Part shown: piece by piece, positions 34,619-44,791 of the stretch | How positions within the stretch are numbered: position 1 is the stretch's first letter | Layout: each line of letters begins with the position of its first letter | Assembly: GCA_049651845.1 (NCBI GenBank) | Contig: JBASCW010000046.1 | Location: forward strand, 1 to 64,000 | DNA: 64,000 nt | Reading direction: 5' to 3' | Source of the DNA: RBG-16-66-20 sp049651845 | GTDB lineage: Bacteria > Pseudomonadota > Gammaproteobacteria > Burkholderiales > SG8-39 | Program-made: the position numbers and the translations under genes | The notes under the pieces: generated by a model | The model's database searches: none | The model's input: the letters and a program-made list of their open reading frames with translations, nothing else | Told to the model about the DNA's origin: nothing

Positions 34619-37600
34619 CTAGACGAAGCGGCGCTGCTTCTGCAGGGCTGGTTTGCAGCGGCGCAGCCAGCCGGCGCTCAGCTTCTCGGCAAGCGAGTTC
34701 TGCTTCAGGCGCTCGTTGAGACCCTTGAAGTCCACGCGGTCGAGCGGCTGGTCCTGGTTGAAGCAGGAGAAGACGTAGCTGGTCGCGCCTGTTTCGGGGT
34801 CCTGCTGCGGCTGCAGGCACTGCGCGCAGATTTCCTTGAGCATGCACTGCATCGGCGAGTTGATCGAGCCGATGGCGAGGTGCCTGGGCTTGAGATGCGG
34901 CCGCAGCACGTCGTGGCGCGCGCGAGCGATGGCGGCCATCATGCGGTCCGAACCGATCGCGACCAGGCGATCGGCGTCCTCCAGGAGGATCGACGGCGCG
35001 CCGAGCCGCCCTTCGGCGTAGGCATCCATCGCCTGGACGATGTTGCCGATGAAGCTGCGATCCTGCGGGCGATCGGGCTTGAAGCCGGGCTCTTCGTCGC
35101 AGCACCAGACCACCGTGTCGGCGGCTGCCTCGATATCCGCGACCTTGTAGCGGTCGATCGCCTTCTTGTAGCCGGCGAAGTAGAGCACTTTCGAGCCCGC
35201 CGCGCGAAAGGCCGCGCCGATCGAGAACAGCACCGCATTGCCGAGGCCGCCGCCGCAGAGCACTACGGTCTCGCCGCTCGCGATCTCGGTGGGGGTTCCG
35301 GTCGGCCCCATCAGGATCACGGGCTCGCCTGGCTGCAGCATGGCGCAGAGGTCGCTCGAGCCGCCCATCTCGAGCGCGATGATCGACACCAGGCCGCGCT
35401 CGCGGTCCACCCAGGCGCCGGTCATCGCCAGGCCCTCCATCTGCATGCGCGTGCCCTCGACCATGGGTGAAAGGGTCTCGAAGTTCTGCAGGCGATAGAA
35501 CTGACCCGGCCGGAACTTCCGTGCAGCGAGCGGCGCGCGGATCACCACTTCCACGATGGTCGGCGTCAGCCGCTCGACCCTGTGGACGGTCGCACGCAGT
35601 TGTCCGGAGAGTTGCTCGAAGAATTTTTCCGTAGAAATCTGAAGAACGGGGGTTGTCGAATTCAAGACCCTGGAAACGATCGGGTAGCCCTGCTTCGCGC
35701 CGCCCATGGCCTTGACCACATTGCCGAAGTAGGAGGGGTGGACGTCGCCGAAATAGCTCACGAACCGGCCATCGGTCTGGCGCGACATGAGGACGTTCGG
35801 CACCGTGGGCTTGGAGGTGGCGTGCTCCGGCTCGACCGGCTTGCCGTCCGCGTCGCAGGCGGCGAAATACTTGCCGTCCAGGCTGAAATGCGCGGCGTCT
35901 TCGCGTGCAAGCACGGTGTTCGGCTGCGTGCCGGCTGCCACGAAGACCGTGTGCGCCGGCAACCAGTGCTCGCCGCTTCCACTCTTCAGCCGGATGCCTT
36001 TCGCCGCGCCGTAGTTGTCCACGTCCACTGCCACGGGCGTGAGCCCCTCGGCGAACCAGACGCCTTCCTCGAGCGCCTTTTCCACTTCCTCGTGGTTGAG
36101 CGTGTAGGAAGGGCTGTCCACCAGCCGCCGGCGGTAGGCGATCGTCACGCCGCCCCAGTGCCGCAGCAGTTCGATGTGCTTGTCCTTGGGGGCGGCGCGC
36201 AGCGCGCGGGCGTGGGCGAGGTACTCCTCGGCGATCTCTCGCTCCTGGTCGTCCCAGGTCGCGCGCACCGCATCCTCGCCCACCTCGTGGGCGAGCGTTT
36301 CGTAGCGCTCGAGGAATTTGCCCACCTGCACGCCGTAGTAGGCGAGGGACTCGGTCGCCGTGTCGATCGCGGTAAGGCCGCCGCCGATCACCACCACCGG
36401 CAGGCGCAGCTGCATGTTGGCGATCGAATCGTGCTTTGCCGCGCCCGTGAGCTGCAGCGCCATCAGGAAGTCGGACGCCGCGCGCACGCCGCGTGCAAGC
36501 CCGTTCGGGATGTCCAGCACGGTCGGCTTGCCGGCGCCGACGCAGAGCGCGACGTGGTCGAAGCCCATGGACAGGGCGTCCTCCAGGCCCAGCGTGCCGC
36601 CGAAGCGCACGCCGCCGTGCATCGAGAACGCGGCGCGGCGCTCGAGCAGCAGGCGGACGAGCTTGAGGAAGTTCTTGTCCCAGCGCACCGTGATGCCGTA
36701 TTCGGCGACGCCGCCGAAGCCGGCCATGACGCGCGATTCCAGCGGCTCATAAAGCGTGCGCACGTCACGCACCGGCTCGAACGGCACGTCGAGCGGCTCG
36801 ATCTTCAGGCCGTCGATGCCGACCACCGCATGACCGTCGTTCAGAAGGTGATGCGCCAGCGTGAAGCCCGCCGGCCCGAGGCCCACCACGAGCACCTTGC
36901 GTCCGCTCTCGGGCAGCGGCATCGGCCGGCGCAGGTCGAGCGGGTTCCAGCGCGTGAGTAGCGAATAAATCTCGAAACCCCAGGGCAGCTCGAGCACGTC
37001 CTTCAGCGTGCGCGTCTCGGCCTGCGGGATGTCCACCGGCGTCTGCTTCTGGTAGATGCAGGCCTTCATGCAGTCGTTGCAGATGCGGTGCCCGGTGGCA
37101 GCGACCATCGGGTTGTCCACGCAGATCACCGCGAGCGCGCCGATCGGCTGGCCGCGCGTCTTGACCATCTGGAATTCCGAGATCTTCTCCTCGAGCGGGC
37201 ATCCCGCGAGCGGCACTCCGAAGGACGACTTCCTGAAAGCGGTGGAGGGCGCCTTCTCCCTGAGGCCCTTGGAGCACGAGTCCTTGCCCTGCTCGTGGCA
37301 CCAGATGCAGTAGTTGGCCTGGTCGAGCGCGCCGGCCAGATCGGTGCCGCGATCGGTGAGCGCGAAACCCTCGCGCTGCCGCAGGTGCCCGAGGCTGTGC
37401 TGCGCATAGCCCTGGCTGGTGTCGGTGTGGATCGGCACCAGTCGCATCATGTCCAGCTTCGCGGGCGCCTTGAAAAGGACGCCGGCTCGGTGCTTCGCCT
37501 TGCCCTCGGGCGTGGTCGTCGCCCAGGCCGCATAGCGGGCGGCGCCTTCGAGTTCCTTCTCGAACTTCTTCTCATCGGTGAGCCAGTTCGCCACACGGCG

Positions 37601-37978
37601 GGCAAAATCAAGCTCAGAGGTGAAATCGAAGCCCGACGCAGAAGCATCCCCGGGCTTCACCTTGTGCAATGCGCGCCGCTGCACGAACAGGCGCTTGACG
37701 GAGTAGAGCGGCGCGAGCTCGTGGTGGCGCGCGGCGAGCGCCTGCGCTTCGGCCTCGATGCCGAAGAGCCTGGCGACGAAGTCCTCCAGATGCGGCGCGA
37801 GTTCGACGAGCAGATCGGATTCCACCCTGCCGTTTGGCGGACTTGCTCTTGCCGCGGTCAGTCTGCCGTGAACTTCTGATTTCAATTCCTTCAAGAAATC
37901 CAGAAATGCGGCGTCAACGCGCAACAGGCCATCGCGCGCATAGAGATCCGCGAACTGCAGGCCGAAGGCGAGTTTCAT
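34619..37978 (-). CDS. Fused NfnB/GltD-like and NfnA/PyrK-like iron-sulfur flavoprotein
   Basis: This 1119-residue protein joins two modules. After a ~200-residue unrecognised N-terminal region come iron-sulfur cysteines C224, C227, C235, C260 and C300, C303, C307, then a GltD/NfnB-like flavin and NAD(P) module (VLVVGLGPAGFTLAHHL, VVVIGGGLTAIDTATES). From about residue 790 follows a ferredoxin reductase/PyrK-like module (KFRPGQFYRLQNF, VVLCGGGLGNAVLFSIG) ending with a Cys cluster (CMLKEICAQC plus a later Cys) suited to a [2Fe-2S] centre. NfnA and NfnB form the electron-bifurcating NADH-dependent ferredoxin:NADP oxidoreductase in anaerobes (family knowledge); bifurcation here is inference. ATG 37978 is the first Met of the conserved frame; the upstream open frame runs over the divergent SDR gene. 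Confidence 0.75.
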   Translation of the reverse strand: MKLAFGLQFADLYARDGLLRVDAAFLDFLKELKSEVHGRLTAARASPPNGRVESDLLVELAPHLEDFVARLFGIEAEAQALAARHHELAPLYSVKRLFVQRRALHKVKPGDASASGFDFTSELDFARRVANWLTDEKKFEKELEGAARYAAWATTTPEGKAKHRAGVLFKAPAKLDMMRLVPIHTDTSQGYAQHSLGHLRQREGFALTDRGTDLAGALDQANYCIWCHEQGKDSCSKGLREKAPSTAFRKSSFGVPLAGCPLEEKISEFQMVKTRGQPIGALAVICVDNPMVAATGHRICNDCMKACIYQKQTPVDIPQAETRTLKDVLELPWGFEIYSLLTRWNPLDLRRPMPLPESGRKVLVVGLGPAGFTLAHHLLNDGHAVVGIDGLKIEPLDVPFEPVRDVRTLYEPLESRVMAGFGGVAEYGITVRWDKNFLKLVRLLLERRAAFSMHGGVRFGGTLGLEDALSMGFDHVALCVGAGKPTVLDIPNGLARGVRAASDFLMALQLTGAAKHDSIANMQLRLPVVVIGGGLTAIDTATESLAYYGVQVGKFLERYETLAHEVGEDAVRATWDDQEREIAEEYLAHARALRAAPKDKHIELLRHWGGVTIAYRRRLVDSPSYTLNHEEVEKALEEGVWFAEGLTPVAVDVDNYGAAKGIRLKSGSGEHWLPAHTVFVAAGTQPNTVLAREDAAHFSLDGKYFAACDADGKPVEPEHATSKPTVPNVLMSRQTDGRFVSYFGDVHPSYFGNVVKAMGGAKQGYPIVSRVLNSTTPVLQISTEKFFEQLSGQLRATVHRVERLTPTIVEVVIRAPLAARKFRPGQFYRLQNFETLSPMVEGTRMQMEGLAMTGAWVDRERGLVSIIALEMGGSSDLCAMLQPGEPVILMGPTGTPTEIASGETVVLCGGGLGNAVLFSIGAAFRAAGSKVLYFAGYKKAIDRYKVADIEAAADTVVWCCDEEPGFKPDRPQDRSFIGNIVQAMDAYAEGRLGAPSILLEDADRLVAIGSDRMMAAIARARHDVLRPHLKPRHLAIGSINSPMQCMLKEICAQCLQPQQDPETGATSYVFSCFNQDQPLDRVDFKGLNERLKQNSLAEKLSAGWLRRCKPALQKQRRFV

Positions 37979-37983
37979 GCGGG

Positions 37984-37989
37984 TAGAAT
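37984..37989 (+). promoter_or_regulatory. -10-like hexamer of the SDR gene
   Basis: TAGAAT lies 29 bases before ATG 38019, and a GGGAGG ribosome-binding site follows at 38006-38011. The -35 would fall inside the divergent oxidoreductase gene start and is not clear. Confidence 0.4.
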
Positions 37990-38018
37990 TATCGTTCAAA
38001 TATCCGGGAGGCTTTGAG

Positions 38019-38780
38019 ATGCAAATCCGAAACAGCATATTCCTCGTCACGGGCGGCGCGTCCGGCCTGGGCGCGGCAACCGCGCAAATGGCTGCGGCGA
38101 ACGGTGCCAAGGTCGTCATTGCGGATCTGCAGGTCGAGGCGGGCGAAAAGCTCGCGAAGGAACTCGGCGGGAAATATTGCAAGTGCGACGTCACCTCGGA
38201 GGCCGACGGCAAGGCTGCGGTCGAGGCGGCGGTCAAGGGCTTCGGCGGCCTCAACGTGCTCGTCAACTGCGCCGGCATCGGCGTCGCCGAGCGCACCATC
38301 GGCAAGGAAGCGCCGCACGACCTGGCGCGCTTCACGCGCGTCATCAACATCAACCTGATCGGCACCTTCAACATGATCCGCCTTGCGGCGGACGCGATGG
38401 CGAAGGCCGGCCCGAACGCCGCCGGCGAGCGCGGCGTGATTGTCAACACCGCGTCGGTCGCGGCCTTCGACGGCCAGATCGGGCAGGCGGCCTATTCGGC
38501 CTCGAAAGGCGGGATCGTCGGCATGACGCTGCCCATCGCGCGCGACCTCTCGCGCAACGGCATCCGCGTGGTGACGATCGCGCCGGGCCTGTTCCTCACA
38601 CCGATGCTGCTCGGCCTCCCCAAGGAGGCGCAGGACTCGCTCGGCAAGCAGGTGCCGTTCCCGTCGCGCCTGGGCAAGCCCGAGGAATACGCGCAGCTGG
38701 CGAGGTCGATCGTCGAGAACGAGATGCTGAACGGCGAGACGATCCGTCTGGATGGCGCGATCAGGATGGCGCCGAAGTAG
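38019..38780 (+). CDS. Short-chain dehydrogenase, 3-hydroxyacyl-CoA dehydrogenase type II-like
   Basis: This 253-residue SDR has the nucleotide-binding TGGASGLG (residues 11-18), NCAGIGVA, the catalytic Ser/Tyr/Lys region (NTASVAAFDG, AAYSASKGG) and the C-terminal ETIRLDGAIRMAPK. It closely resembles the HSD17B10-like type II 3-hydroxyacyl-CoA / 2-methyl-3-hydroxybutyryl-CoA dehydrogenases used in isoleucine and fatty acid breakdown. ATG 38019 has a good ribosome-binding site. It is divergent from the fused oxidoreductase and converges directly on the gamma-carbonic anhydrase gene; the stop codons are adjacent (TAG|CTA). Confidence 0.9.
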   Translation: MQIRNSIFLVTGGASGLGAATAQMAAANGAKVVIADLQVEAGEKLAKELGGKYCKCDVTSEADGKAAVEAAVKGFGGLNVLVNCAGIGVAERTIGKEAPHDLARFTRVININLIGTFNMIRLAADAMAKAGPNAAGERGVIVNTASVAAFDGQIGQAAYSASKGGIVGMTLPIARDLSRNGIRVVTIAPGLFLTPMLLGLPKEAQDSLGKQVPFPSRLGKPEEYAQLARSIVENEMLNGETIRLDGAIRMAPK

Positions 38781-39308
38781 CTATTTCTGTTCCTTCAGGT
38801 ACTCGCGGAACAGCTTGGCGCGCGCGACGTAGCTTTCTGAAATCTTCAGGATCCCGGCGACCTGCTCGGGCGTGAGCGCGCGCACGACCTTCGCCGGCGA
38901 TCCCACCGCGAGCACGCCGGGCGGGATCTCCTTGCCCTCGGGCACGAGCGAATTTGCGCCGATCAGCGCGCCGGCGCCGATCTTCGCGCCGTTGAGCACG
39001 ACGCTGTTGATGCCGATCAGCGCGCCGTCGCCGACGCTGCAGCCGTGCAGCATGACCTTGTGCCCGACCGTGACGCGCTTGCCGACGGTAAGGGGGAAGC
39101 CCGGGTCGCAATGCAGTACCGAGCCGTCCTGGATGTTGGTCGCCTCGCCGATGTGCACCTGGTCGTTGTCGGCGCGGATCACCACGTTGAACCAGACGTT
39201 CACCGCGTTCTCGAGGATGATCGAGCCCGCGAGCGTGGCATCCCAGGCGATGTAGTGGTCGGTGCCGCGAAACTCTACGCGGCGATCCTTGAGCGAAAAG
39301 ACCGGCAT
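38781..39308 (-). CDS. Gamma-carbonic anhydrase family protein
   Basis: This 175-residue left-handed beta-helix protein has hexapeptide repeats throughout and the three metal-binding histidines of the family at H66, H83 and H88 (SVLHCDPG, TVGHKVMLHGC). Relatives (YrdA/PaaY-like) bind zinc or act as carbonic anhydrases or thioesterases; activity here is not certain. The ATG at 39308 is divergent from the hydrolase gene 26 bases away. Confidence 0.9.
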   Translation of the reverse strand: MPVFSLKDRRVEFRGTDHYIAWDATLAGSIILENAVNVWFNVVIRADNDQVHIGEATNIQDGSVLHCDPGFPLTVGKRVTVGHKVMLHGCSVGDGALIGINSVVLNGAKIGAGALIGANSLVPEGKEIPPGVLAVGSPAKVVRALTPEQVAGILKISESYVARAKLFREYLKEQK

Positions 39309-39318
39309 GATGGGCCGG

Positions 39319-39324
39319 TATCAT
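39319..39324 (+). promoter_or_regulatory. -10-like hexamer of the alpha/beta hydrolase gene
   Basis: TATCAT lies ten bases before ATG 39335, giving a very short or absent leader. The -35 is weak. Confidence 0.4.
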
Positions 39325-39334
39325 AGCGCCCGTC

Positions 39335-40201
39335 ATGAAACACAGCGAATCGCTTTTCCTAGACATCCGCGGCCTGCGCTATCACGTGCGCCATTGGAAG
39401 GGAGAAGCATCGAAACGCATGTTCCTGCTGCACGGCTGGATGGACGTTTCGGCGTCGTTCCAGTTTCTCGTCGACGCGCTGAAGAACGACTGGGACGTGT
39501 ACGCGCCGGACTGGCGCGGCTACGGTCTCACCGCCTGGTCCGGGTCGGACAACTACTGGTTTCCGGATTACATCGGCGATCTGGATGCGCTGCTCGATCG
39601 CCTGCAGCCCGAAGCGCCGGTCAATCTCGTGGGACACAGCCTCGGCGGCAACGTCGGCGGCCTGTATGCCGGCATACGCCCCGAGCGCGTCGCGAAGTTC
39701 GTCAACCTCGAAGGCTTCGGCATGCCGGTCACGCGCCCGGAGCAGGCGCCGCGGCGCTACGCGCGCTGGATGGACGAACTCAAGGAGGCGCCGGGCTGGC
39801 GTCCGTACGCGGATTACGCCGAGCTCGCCGACCGGCTGCAGAAGAACAATCCGCGCCTGCACCGCGATCGCGCGGAGTTCCTGGCGCGGCATTGGGGCAA
39901 GGACGCGGAGCAGGGCGGCGTCGTGCTGCGCAGCGACCCCGCGCACAAGCTCGTCAACGCCACGCTCTATCGCCTGGACGAGGCGCGCGCCTGCTGGGAG
40001 CGCGTCACCGCGCCGGTGCTCTGGGTGGATGCCGCGGAGTCGGAGACGATGAAGCGCATGAAGCTCACGCCCCAGGATCTCGCCGAGCGCCGCGCGGCAT
40101 TCAAGAACCTCAGCTATCACACGGTGGCGAATGCGGGACACATGCTGCATCACGATCAGCCCGAGGAAGTCGCGCGCCTGATCGAGGCGTTCCTGCTCTG
40201 A
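39335..40201 (+). CDS. Alpha/beta hydrolase
   Basis: This 288-residue protein has the alpha/beta hydrolase fold: oxyanion-hole HGWMD near residue 33, nucleophile S102 in VGHSLGGN, and the catalytic His in NAGHMLHHDQPEEVA near residue 270. The substrate is unknown; it may be an esterase or a hydrolase of small metabolites. It lies upstream of a site-2 protease gene with only 17 bases between. Confidence 0.88.
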   Translation: MKHSESLFLDIRGLRYHVRHWKGEASKRMFLLHGWMDVSASFQFLVDALKNDWDVYAPDWRGYGLTAWSGSDNYWFPDYIGDLDALLDRLQPEAPVNLVGHSLGGNVGGLYAGIRPERVAKFVNLEGFGMPVTRPEQAPRRYARWMDELKEAPGWRPYADYAELADRLQKNNPRLHRDRAEFLARHWGKDAEQGGVVLRSDPAHKLVNATLYRLDEARACWERVTAPVLWVDAAESETMKRMKLTPQDLAERRAAFKNLSYHTVANAGHMLHHDQPEEVARLIEAFLL

Positions 40202-40207
40202 TAAAAT
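40202..40207 (+). promoter_or_regulatory. -10-like hexamer before the site-2 protease gene
   Basis: TAAAAT begins right after the hydrolase stop and lies 11 bases before ATG 40219. No convincing -35 is seen. Confidence 0.35.
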
Positions 40208-40218
40208 GCGCCACCTGG

Positions 40219-40869
40219 ATGGACATCGAGCCTCTCGTACGCACTGTCGCCATCTATGCGCTCCCGGTCCTTTTTGCGATCACGCTGCATGAGGCAGCGC
40301 ATGGCTACGTAGCACGCCACTTCGGCGACCCGACCGCTTACGCGCAGGGCCGCATCAGCCTCAATCCCGCGCGCCACGTCGATTTTCTCGGCACCCTCGT
40401 GGTGCCACTCGCGATCCTGCTCATGTCGTCGGGCAAGTTCCTGTTCGGCTGGGCCAAGCCGGTGCCGGTCAACTATTCGGCGCTGCGCTCGCCGAAGCGG
40501 CACATGCTCTGGGTCGCCGCCGCGGGGCCGGCGTCCAACGTGGCGATGGCGATCGGCTGGGCGCTGCTGCTCAAGCTCGCGCTGATACTGCCCGCGAACA
40601 CGTTCACGGTGCCGATGGGGGAGATGGGCAAGGCGGGCATCCAGGTCAACCTGATCTTCACCTTCCTCAACCTGCTGCCGATCCTGCCCCTCGACGGCGG
40701 CCGCATCCTCGCCAGCCTGCTGCCCAACCGCATGGCCTGGCAGTACGCGAAGCTCGAACCCTGGGGCCTGCCGCTGCTGCTCGTGCTCCTGCTGACGAAC
40801 GTGCTCGACGACGTGCTGGGGCCGCTCATCAACGTGTCCGACGGCCTGATCCGCGGGCTGATTCACTAG
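40219..40869 (+). CDS. Site-2 protease family (M50) membrane metalloprotease
   Basis: This 216-residue integral membrane protein carries the zinc-binding HEAAH at residues 24-28 in the first helix and the second-site LLPILPLDGGRI motif near residue 160. It has about five to six membrane segments and no PDZ domain, as in the short SpoIVFB-like group. It would cleave substrates within the membrane; the substrate is unknown. ATG 40219 sits where similarity begins. TrpS follows after four bases, a linkage common in betaproteobacteria. Confidence 0.9.
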   Translation: MDIEPLVRTVAIYALPVLFAITLHEAAHGYVARHFGDPTAYAQGRISLNPARHVDFLGTLVVPLAILLMSSGKFLFGWAKPVPVNYSALRSPKRHMLWVAAAGPASNVAMAIGWALLLKLALILPANTFTVPMGEMGKAGIQVNLIFTFLNLLPILPLDGGRILASLLPNRMAWQYAKLEPWGLPLLLVLLLTNVLDDVLGPLINVSDGLIRGLIH

Positions 40870-40873
40870 CATC

Positions 40874-42076
40874 GTGTTCGAAGCCCGCGTCCTCTCCGGA
40901 ATGCGCCCCACGGGCGCGCTGCACCTGGGCCACTACCACGGGGTGCTGAAGAACTGGGTCAGGCTGCAGGCCGAGTACCCTTGCCTGTTCTTCGTCGCCG
41001 ACTGGCACGCGCTCACCACCGACTACGAGAAGCCTGGCGCGCTGCAGGACGTCGGCGCAGACATGGTGATCGACTGGCTGGCCTCGGGCGTGGACCCGAA
41101 TCAGGCGACTCTATTCGTGCAGTCGCTGATCCCCGAGCACGCCGAACTGCACCTGCTGCTGTCGATGATTGCGCCGATCGGCTGGCTGGAGCGCGTGCCG
41201 ACCTACAAGGACCAGCAGGAGAAGCTCGCCGACAAGGACCTTTCAACCTACGGCTTCCTCGGCTACCCGCTGCTGCAGGCGGCCGACATCCTCATTTACC
41301 GCGCGAAGTACGTTCCGGTCGGCGAGGACCAAGTGCCGCACATCGAGTTCACGCGCGAGCTCGCGCGACGCTTCAACCACCTCTACGGCCGCGAACCCGG
41401 CTACGAGGAGAAGGCCAAGGCCGCGGTCAAGAAGCTGGGCAGCAAGAAGTCGCGCCTGTTCAACGAGCTGCGCACCAAGTTCCTCGAGAGCGGCGACGCC
41501 GAGTCGCTCAAGCGCGCGCAGGCGCTGCTGGAGGAGCAGCAGAACATCCCGCGCGGCGAGCGCGAGCGCCTGTACGGCTGGCTGGAGGGCGGCGGCAAGA
41601 AGATCTTGGCCGAAGCGGAGGCGTTGCTGACGGAAGCGTCCAAGTTGACGGGCCTGGACGGCCAGAAGATGTCCAAGTCCTACGGCAACGCGATCGCGCT
41701 GCGCGAGGAGCCCGAATCGGTCGCGAAGAAGATCAAGACCATGCCCACGGACCCCGCGCGCGTGAAGCGCAGCGACAAGGGCAATCCCGACAAGTGCCCG
41801 GTCTGGAACATGCACCTGGTGTACTCGGACGAGGCGCGCAAGGATTGGGTCCGCAAGGGCTGCACCACGGCCGGCATCGGCTGCCTGGAATGCAAGCAGC
41901 CGGTGATCGAAGCCGTGCTGGCGGAGCTCGCGCCGATCCGCGAGCGGGCGCAGCCCTACCTGGACGACCCCACGCTGGTGAAGAACATCCTCGCCGACGG
42001 CTGCGACAAGGCGCGCAAGCTCGCCACCGAGACCATGCGCGAGGTGCGCGAAGCAATGGGCCTCTCCTATGTGTAG
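40874..42076 (+). CDS. trpS: Tryptophanyl-tRNA synthetase
   Basis: This 400-residue class I aminoacyl-tRNA synthetase charges tRNA-Trp. The HIGH-type motif is HLGH (17-20) and KMSKS is at 265-269, followed by YGN. It is longer than E. coli TrpS because of an insertion of about 60 residues (KLGSKKSRLFNEL through GGGKKIL), as in other betaproteobacterial enzymes. It starts at GTG 40874. Confidence 0.96.
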   Translation: MFEARVLSGMRPTGALHLGHYHGVLKNWVRLQAEYPCLFFVADWHALTTDYEKPGALQDVGADMVIDWLASGVDPNQATLFVQSLIPEHAELHLLLSMIAPIGWLERVPTYKDQQEKLADKDLSTYGFLGYPLLQAADILIYRAKYVPVGEDQVPHIEFTRELARRFNHLYGREPGYEEKAKAAVKKLGSKKSRLFNELRTKFLESGDAESLKRAQALLEEQQNIPRGERERLYGWLEGGGKKILAEAEALLTEASKLTGLDGQKMSKSYGNAIALREEPESVAKKIKTMPTDPARVKRSDKGNPDKCPVWNMHLVYSDEARKDWVRKGCTTAGIGCLECKQPVIEAVLAELAPIRERAQPYLDDPTLVKNILADGCDKARKLATETMREVREAMGLSYV

Positions 42077-42100
42077 GATGCGGGCTGTGAGCGTGAACGC

Positions 42101-42887
42101 GTGAGCGAAAGCGCGCAGCTGCCGCTGGCGACGCCGCTGGCCCGGATCTATGGCGAGCCACTGGCGGAGATTCCGGCGGACCTCTACATCCCGCCGGACG
42201 CGCTCGAGATCCTGCTGGAGGCCTTCCAGGGGCCGCTCGACCTGCTGCTGTACCTGATCCGCAGGCAGAACCTGGACGTTCTCGACATCCCCATGGCGCC
42301 GCTCACGCGCCAGTACCTGGAATACGTCGAGATGATGCGCGGCAAGAACCTGGAACTCGCCGCCGAGTACCTGGTGATGGCGGCGATGCTGATCGAGATC
42401 AAGTCGCGCATGCTGCTGCCGCGGCCCGCGGCGGTGGCCGAGGAAGAGGACCCGCGCGCCGAGCTGGTGCGCCGCCTGCTCGAGTACGAGCAGATGAAGA
42501 AAGCCGCGCAGCAGCTCGACGCGCTGCCGCAGATGGGCCGGGACGTGCTCGCGGTCTCGGTGCTGGTCGAGCGCACTGCGCTCGAGCGGCTGCCCGACGT
42601 GCATGCGCGCGACCTGGCGGAAGCCTGGCGCACGCTGCTGATGCGCGCGCGCATGCTGCAGCACCACCGCGTCTCGCGCGCAGAGCTCTCCGTGCGCGAG
42701 CACATGAGCCAGATCCTGCGCCGGCTGAAGGAAAGCCGCGTGCTGGAATTCACCGAGCTGTTCGACCCGGCGCGCGGCGTCGCGGTCCTCGTGGTCACCT
42801 TCCTCGCGCTGCTCGAGCTTGCGCGCGAGACGCTTGTCGACGTCACCCAGTCGGAGGGTTACGCGCCGATCTACGTGAGAATCGCCC

Positions 42888-42910
<23 letters not shown>
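42101..42910 (+). CDS. scpA: Segregation and condensation protein A
   Basis: This 269-residue kleisin bridges the SMC heads and, with ScpB, forms the condensin complex that organises chromosomes. Family signatures are the N-terminal FQGPLDLLLYLIRRQNLDVLDIP region (seen as GPLDLLLYLI) and LVMAAMLIEIKSRMLLP. It starts at GTG 42101 and overlaps scpB by 23 bases. Its partner SMC is encoded at 59980-63498 in this window. Confidence 0.95.
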
Positions 42911-43496
<586 letters not shown>

Positions 43497-44267
43497 CCCT
43501 TCCGGGGAGAGGATCCAGAAGCTGCTCGCCGCGGCCGGCTTCGGCTCGCGACGCGAGATCGAGACCTGGATCGTCGCCGGCCGGGTGACGGTCCGGGGTC
43601 AGGTCGCGAAGCTCGGCGACCGGGCAAGGCCAGGCGACGTGGTGCTGCTCGACGGCAAGGAGATCAAGTTCGGCGAGAGCAAGGCTCTGCCGCGCGTCGT
43701 CGCCTATCACAAGCCCGTAGGAGAGCTGGTCACGCGCAAGGATCCGCAGGGCCGACCTACGGTGTTCGACAAGCTGCCCAAGCTCAGTCCCGGGCGCTGG
43801 GTCTCGGTCGGGCGCCTCGACTTCAACACCTCGGGGCTGCTGCTGTTCACCGATTCGGGCGAGCTCGCCAACCAGCTCATGCATCCGCGCGGCGAGATCG
43901 AGCGCGAGTACGAAGTGCGCGTCCAGGGCGGCCTGGGCGCGGAAGCGGTCCGGCGATTGCTCGAAGGCGTCGAGCTCGAGGATGGACCGGCGAAGTTCAA
44001 GCGCCTGGAGCCCTTGCAGGGGAGGAAGGACAGCGGCACCAACCGCTGGTACCGCGCGGTCCTCGCCGAGGGCCGCAACCGCGAGGTGCGGCGCATGGTC
44101 GAGGCCGCCGGCGGGCGCGTCAGCCGCCTAGTGCGCGTGCGCTTCGGCCCGGTGGCGCTGCCGCTCGACCTGGCAGCCGGACGCTCGCTGGAACTGGGCG
44201 CCCGGGCGGTCGAGGAGATTGTCCGGACCGCGAAAAGCTGTTAAACTTCAAGTCGTTTCAGAAACAA

Positions 44268-44290
44268 ATGGGCCTCGCGCCCATTTTTTG
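44268..44290 (+). terminator. Intrinsic terminator after rluB
   Basis: ATGGGC (44268-44273) pairs with GCCCAT (44279-44284) around CTCGC, followed by TTTTTG. The stem can extend with flanking A and T runs. It separates the scpA-scpB-rluB unit from the rimP operon. Confidence 0.75.
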
Positions 44291-44323
44291 TTTGTGCGGT
44301 CGTTTTGGGGCGTGGCAGCGGGC

Positions 44324-44791
44324 ATGGCGGCGATGGCTGAAGTGGCGGAAAGGACCCTGGCGGGCATGGGGTTCGAGCTGGTGGACGCCCGGGCGTCGGG
44401 CGGAGGGCGTTTCCTGACCATCTTCATCGACCGGCCCGCGGGTATCAATGCGGGCATCACGGTGGAAGACTGCGCCGATGTCAGCCGGCAGCTTTCGCGG
44501 GTGTTCGAGGTCGAGGGCATCGACTACGACCGGCTGGAAGTGTCGTCGCCGGGGCTCGACCGGCCGCTGCGCAAGGCGGCCGATTTCGAGCGCTTCGCGG
44601 GCCGCCGCGTGGACGTGAAGATGCGCGGCGCGGACGCGAGCGGCCGCCGGCGCTACAGCGGCCTGCTGCGCGGCGCGCGGGACGGCGTGGCGATGCTGGA
44701 AGTGGACGGGCGCGAAGTGGCGCTCGCGGTGAACGAAATCGACAAGGCCCGGCTGGTGCCGGACCTGCAGGACAAGAAGGAACGAAGATGA
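44324..44791 (+). CDS. rimP: Ribosome maturation factor RimP
   Basis: This ~155-residue protein is needed for 30S subunit maturation. Signatures are GFELVDARASGGGRFLTIFIDRP and VSSPGLDRPLRK. Three starts are possible: GTG 44312, ATG 44324 and ATG 44333. The frame is open further upstream but that part crosses the terminator. I chose ATG 44324 to fit the family length. The stop overlaps nusA (ATGA). Confidence 0.93.
   Translation: MAAMAEVAERTLAGMGFELVDARASGGGRFLTIFIDRPAGINAGITVEDCADVSRQLSRVFEVEGIDYDRLEVSSPGLDRPLRKAADFERFAGRRVDVKMRGADASGRRRYSGLLRGARDGVAMLEVDGREVALAVNEIDKARLVPDLQDKKERR

Noticed and set aside
37979..38449. N-terminal extension of the fused oxidoreductase
   Set aside because: The open frame runs antisense through the SDR gene, while ATG 37978 begins the plausible coding region.
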